Positions 4,623 through 6,402 of a DNA stretch of 6,402 nucleotides are shown piece by piece. A program made the position numbers and the translations under genes. This DNA is from Bacillota bacterium (GTDB taxonomy: Bacteria; Bacillota; Sulfobacillia; Thermaerobacterales; Thermaerobacteraceae). The notes beneath the pieces were generated by a model. That model had not been told where the DNA came from and ran no database searches. It saw only the letters and a program-made list of their open reading frames with translations. Numbering within the stretch: the first letter of the stretch is position 1; each line of letters opens with the position of its first letter. Location of the stretch: contig QGUQ01000116.1 in NCBI GenBank assembly GCA_003242195.1, positions 1 to 6,402 on the forward strand, read 5' to 3'.

Positions 4623-6402
4623 TTGGGTTGGAGGAGGCCTTGGCGGCTGCTCCCGGTCGTGGCGGGTGTTCTCGCCCTTCTGGCGTGGGCGCTGGTCGGG
4701 CTCTGGACGGAGCGGATCCTGCTGGCCAGCTGGGGATACAGGGCCGTCTTCGACCGCCTGCTCGCCTACCGCCTAGGCGGGGCGCTGGTGGCCGCGCTGG
4801 TCGCCGGGACCGCCTTCGCCATCAACGGGGCCGTGCTCGCCCGCAGGGACGCCGGCTCCCCGGCCGCCCGCCGGGTCGTACGGTGGGGGCTGCCCCTGCT
4901 GGCCGCCCTGGTTGCCGCTCCCGCCGGCGCGGCCGCGGGACCGCGACTGATGCTGGCCCTGGTCGCATCGAGACTGGCCGCCCCCGGGCCGGCGGATCCC
5001 CTCTTCGGCCGGCCCCTGTCCTGGTGGATCTTCTGGCAGCCCCTCCTGGCGGACCTGGTCTCCTTCGCCCAGGCGATCGTGTTTTTCTTGGCCCTGGTGA
5101 CGGCGTTGCTGGCCCTGCTGGGAGCGGCGGGGGAACGCCTCACCGGCTGGCAGGTGACCGGGCCGGGAGGCACGCGGGTGCGCGTGCTCCGAATCGACCA
5201 GGCCGCGCCGGGTGCCGGAGCCATGCTGTCCGCGGCAGGCCGCCATCTGGCGTTCCTGGCCGCCCTCTGGCTGGCGCTGCAGGCGGCCCGTTACCGCGTC
5301 GCCGCCTTGGAGCTGGTCTTTGCCGCCCACGGGCCCGTGAGCGGGGCCGGCTTCACCGCCGTCCACGTGACGCTGCCGGCCCTGGCGGTCCTGTCGGCCA
5401 TCACCCTGGGGGCCGCCGCGGCCGTCCTCTACGGAGCCCACCGGCGACGGTGGCGGTTCCTTCTCTGGACGCTGGCGGCCTGGGCGGTGGTATCCGCCAT
5501 CGGCCTCGGTGCCCTGCCGGCCGCCGTGCAGCGGTGGATCGTCGTACCCGACGAGTTCGCACGGGAGGAGCCCTTCATCGCCCGCAGCATCGAGGCCACC
5601 CGCCGCGCCTTCGGCCTCGACCGCATCAGCGTCCGGCCACACCCCGCCCGACCCCTGGACGCGGCCCACGTGGCGGGTGCCGCGGACATCCTGGCCAACG
5701 CCCGCCTGTGGGACTGGCGCCTGGTGCAGCCGGTGCTGACGAACCAGCAGGCCCTCCGTCCCTACTACAGATTCCGGGACGCCGACGCGGACCGGTACCG
5801 CACGAAGGACGGTTTCCGCATGGTGCTGGTGGCGCCGCGGGAGATCGACCGCCAGCGTTTGCCCAATCCCACCTGGGTCAACAGGCACCTCCTCTACACC
5901 CACGGGCACGGCCTCGTGGCCATGCTGGCGGGAGCCGTGGACGCACAGGGGGACCCGGTGCTGCTGAGCAGGGACCTGCCCCATCGGGCGGACGATCCCG
6001 CCCTGGAGCTGGACCGGGCCCAGATCTACTTCGGCGAGCTTTCGGGCGACTTCTTCGTGACCGGTACGCGAGAGAACGAGTTCGACCACCCCGTTTCCAG
6101 CGACGAGAACGCCTACACGCGTTTCGAGGGGGACACCGGGATCCCGCTCACGCCCTGGAACCGGGTGCTGTTCGCCCTGCGGGAGAGGTCCCTGCGGCTG
6201 CTCACCTCGGGGGCCATCACGGCGGACAGCCGGCTGCACCTGGTACCCCAGGTGGAGGAGCGGGTCCGCCGCGTGGCGCCCTTCCTGGTCTACGGCGACG
6301 ACCCGTATCCCGTGGCCTTGCGGGACCCGGCCACCGGGGAACGCCGCGTCTGGTGGGTGATCGAGGCTTACACCGTGACCGATCGGAACCCCTCAAGCGT
6401 CT
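4623..6402 (+). CDS. UPF0182 (COG1615) multi-pass membrane protein, 3' end beyond window
   Basis: This is a large integral membrane protein of a conserved family with no established biochemical role. The TTG start at 4623 is well supported by GGGGGGAGG (4607-4615) with 7 nt spacing. The 593 residues visible are roughly the first 60% of a typical 900-1000-residue member. Hydrophobic segments lie near residues 8-28, 50-72, 90-108, 142-168, 207-225, 248-270 and 278-300, matching the family's seven N-terminal helices. A large, probably extracytoplasmic domain follows. Family hallmarks in it include NRHLLYTHGHG (420-430), DRAQIYFGE (464-472), NEFDHP (485-490), the DDPYPV region (559-564) and WWVIEAYTVTDR (577-588). 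The family is best known from Actinobacteria and some Firmicutes. Nothing appears truncated within the window. A repeat-rich candidate promoter precedes it and it stands alone here. Confidence 0.92.
   Translation, partial: MGWRRPWRLLPVVAGVLALLAWALVGLWTERILLASWGYRAVFDRLLAYRLGGALVAALVAGTAFAINGAVLARRDAGSPAARRVVRWGLPLLAALVAAPAGAAAGPRLMLALVASRLAAPGPADPLFGRPLSWWIFWQPLLADLVSFAQAIVFFLALVTALLALLGAAGERLTGWQVTGPGGTRVRVLRIDQAAPGAGAMLSAAGRHLAFLAALWLALQAARYRVAALELVFAAHGPVSGAGFTAVHVTLPALAVLSAITLGAAAAVLYGAHRRRWRFLLWTLAAWAVVSAIGLGALPAAVQRWIVVPDEFAREEPFIARSIEATRRAFGLDRISVRPHPARPLDAAHVAGAADILANARLWDWRLVQPVLTNQQALRPYYRFRDADADRYRTKDGFRMVLVAPREIDRQRLPNPTWVNRHLLYTHGHGLVAMLAGAVDAQGDPVLLSRDLPHRADDPALELDRAQIYFGELSGDFFVTGTRENEFDHPVSSDENAYTRFEGDTGIPLTPWNRVLFALRERSLRLLTSGAITADSRLHLVPQVEERVRRVAPFLVYGDDPYPVALRDPATGERRVWWVIEAYTVTDRNPSSV

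Noticed and set aside
4773..6239. Long - strand frame of 488 codons opposite the UPF0182 gene.
   Set aside because: High-GC antisense shadow with low-complexity Gln/Gly/Arg-rich translation and no ribosome site or family.
4433..6402. A second + strand frame, starting at the ATG at 4433, stays open to the window edge across the UPF0182 gene.
   Set aside because: Its codons begin on the third position of the UPF0182 codons, where T is rare, so stops cannot easily occur. The product is Arg/Gly/Pro-rich with no domain, while the other frame matches a known family.

Overview
The window is a very GC-rich piece of bacterial chromosome. Its genes use GTG and TTG starts freely, carry strong G-rich Shine-Dalgarno sequences and end most codons in G or C. 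The gene families (an ECF-type vitamin transporter fused into one chain, TenA, and a UPF0182 membrane protein) together with a TATAAT-type -10 box suggest a high-GC Gram-positive, such as a deep-branching thermophilic Firmicute of the Thermaerobacter/Symbiobacterium kind. An actinobacterium cannot be excluded. This assignment is inference from composition and gene content.

Left part (2-2541, + strand): a thiamine-precursor module. The first gene runs in from the left edge and encodes an ABC ATPase joined through a Pro/Ala/Ser/Thr/Gly-rich linker to an EcfT-type membrane subunit. A similar low-complexity linker lies before this ATPase, and the frame is open to the edge, so the full protein probably has a further domain upstream, most likely a second ATPase as in YkoD. 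It is followed by tenA (thiaminase II/aminopyrimidine aminohydrolase), which makes a pyrimidine (HMP) or thiamine-type substrate likely. No substrate-binding S component is in the window.

Middle (2550-4018, - strand): a two-gene operon read leftward. An O6-alkylguanine-DNA alkyltransferase gene (ogt type) overlaps by 4 bp (GTGA) a gene for an N-terminally membrane-anchored calcineurin-like metallophosphoesterase. The operon converges on tenA with only 8 bp between the stop codons. Upstream of ogt, and divergent from it, is a small gene for a 97-residue protein of no recognised family (4139-4432). The 120-bp gap between the two starts contains a perfect 7-bp-arm dyad.

Right part (4433-6402, + strand): a 190-bp intergenic region with a GC palindrome, three copies of a GGGCAAC motif (one inverted, two in tandem), a perfect TATAAT box and a leader hairpin. 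It leads into a TTG-started gene for a UPF0182 (COG1615) multi-pass membrane protein that runs off the right edge.

No RNA gene, CRISPR array, transposon or phage feature was seen. Most of the window is ordinary housekeeping or accessory chromosome. The least explained items are the transporter fusion architecture, the orphan small gene and the repeat-rich promoter of the UPF0182 gene.
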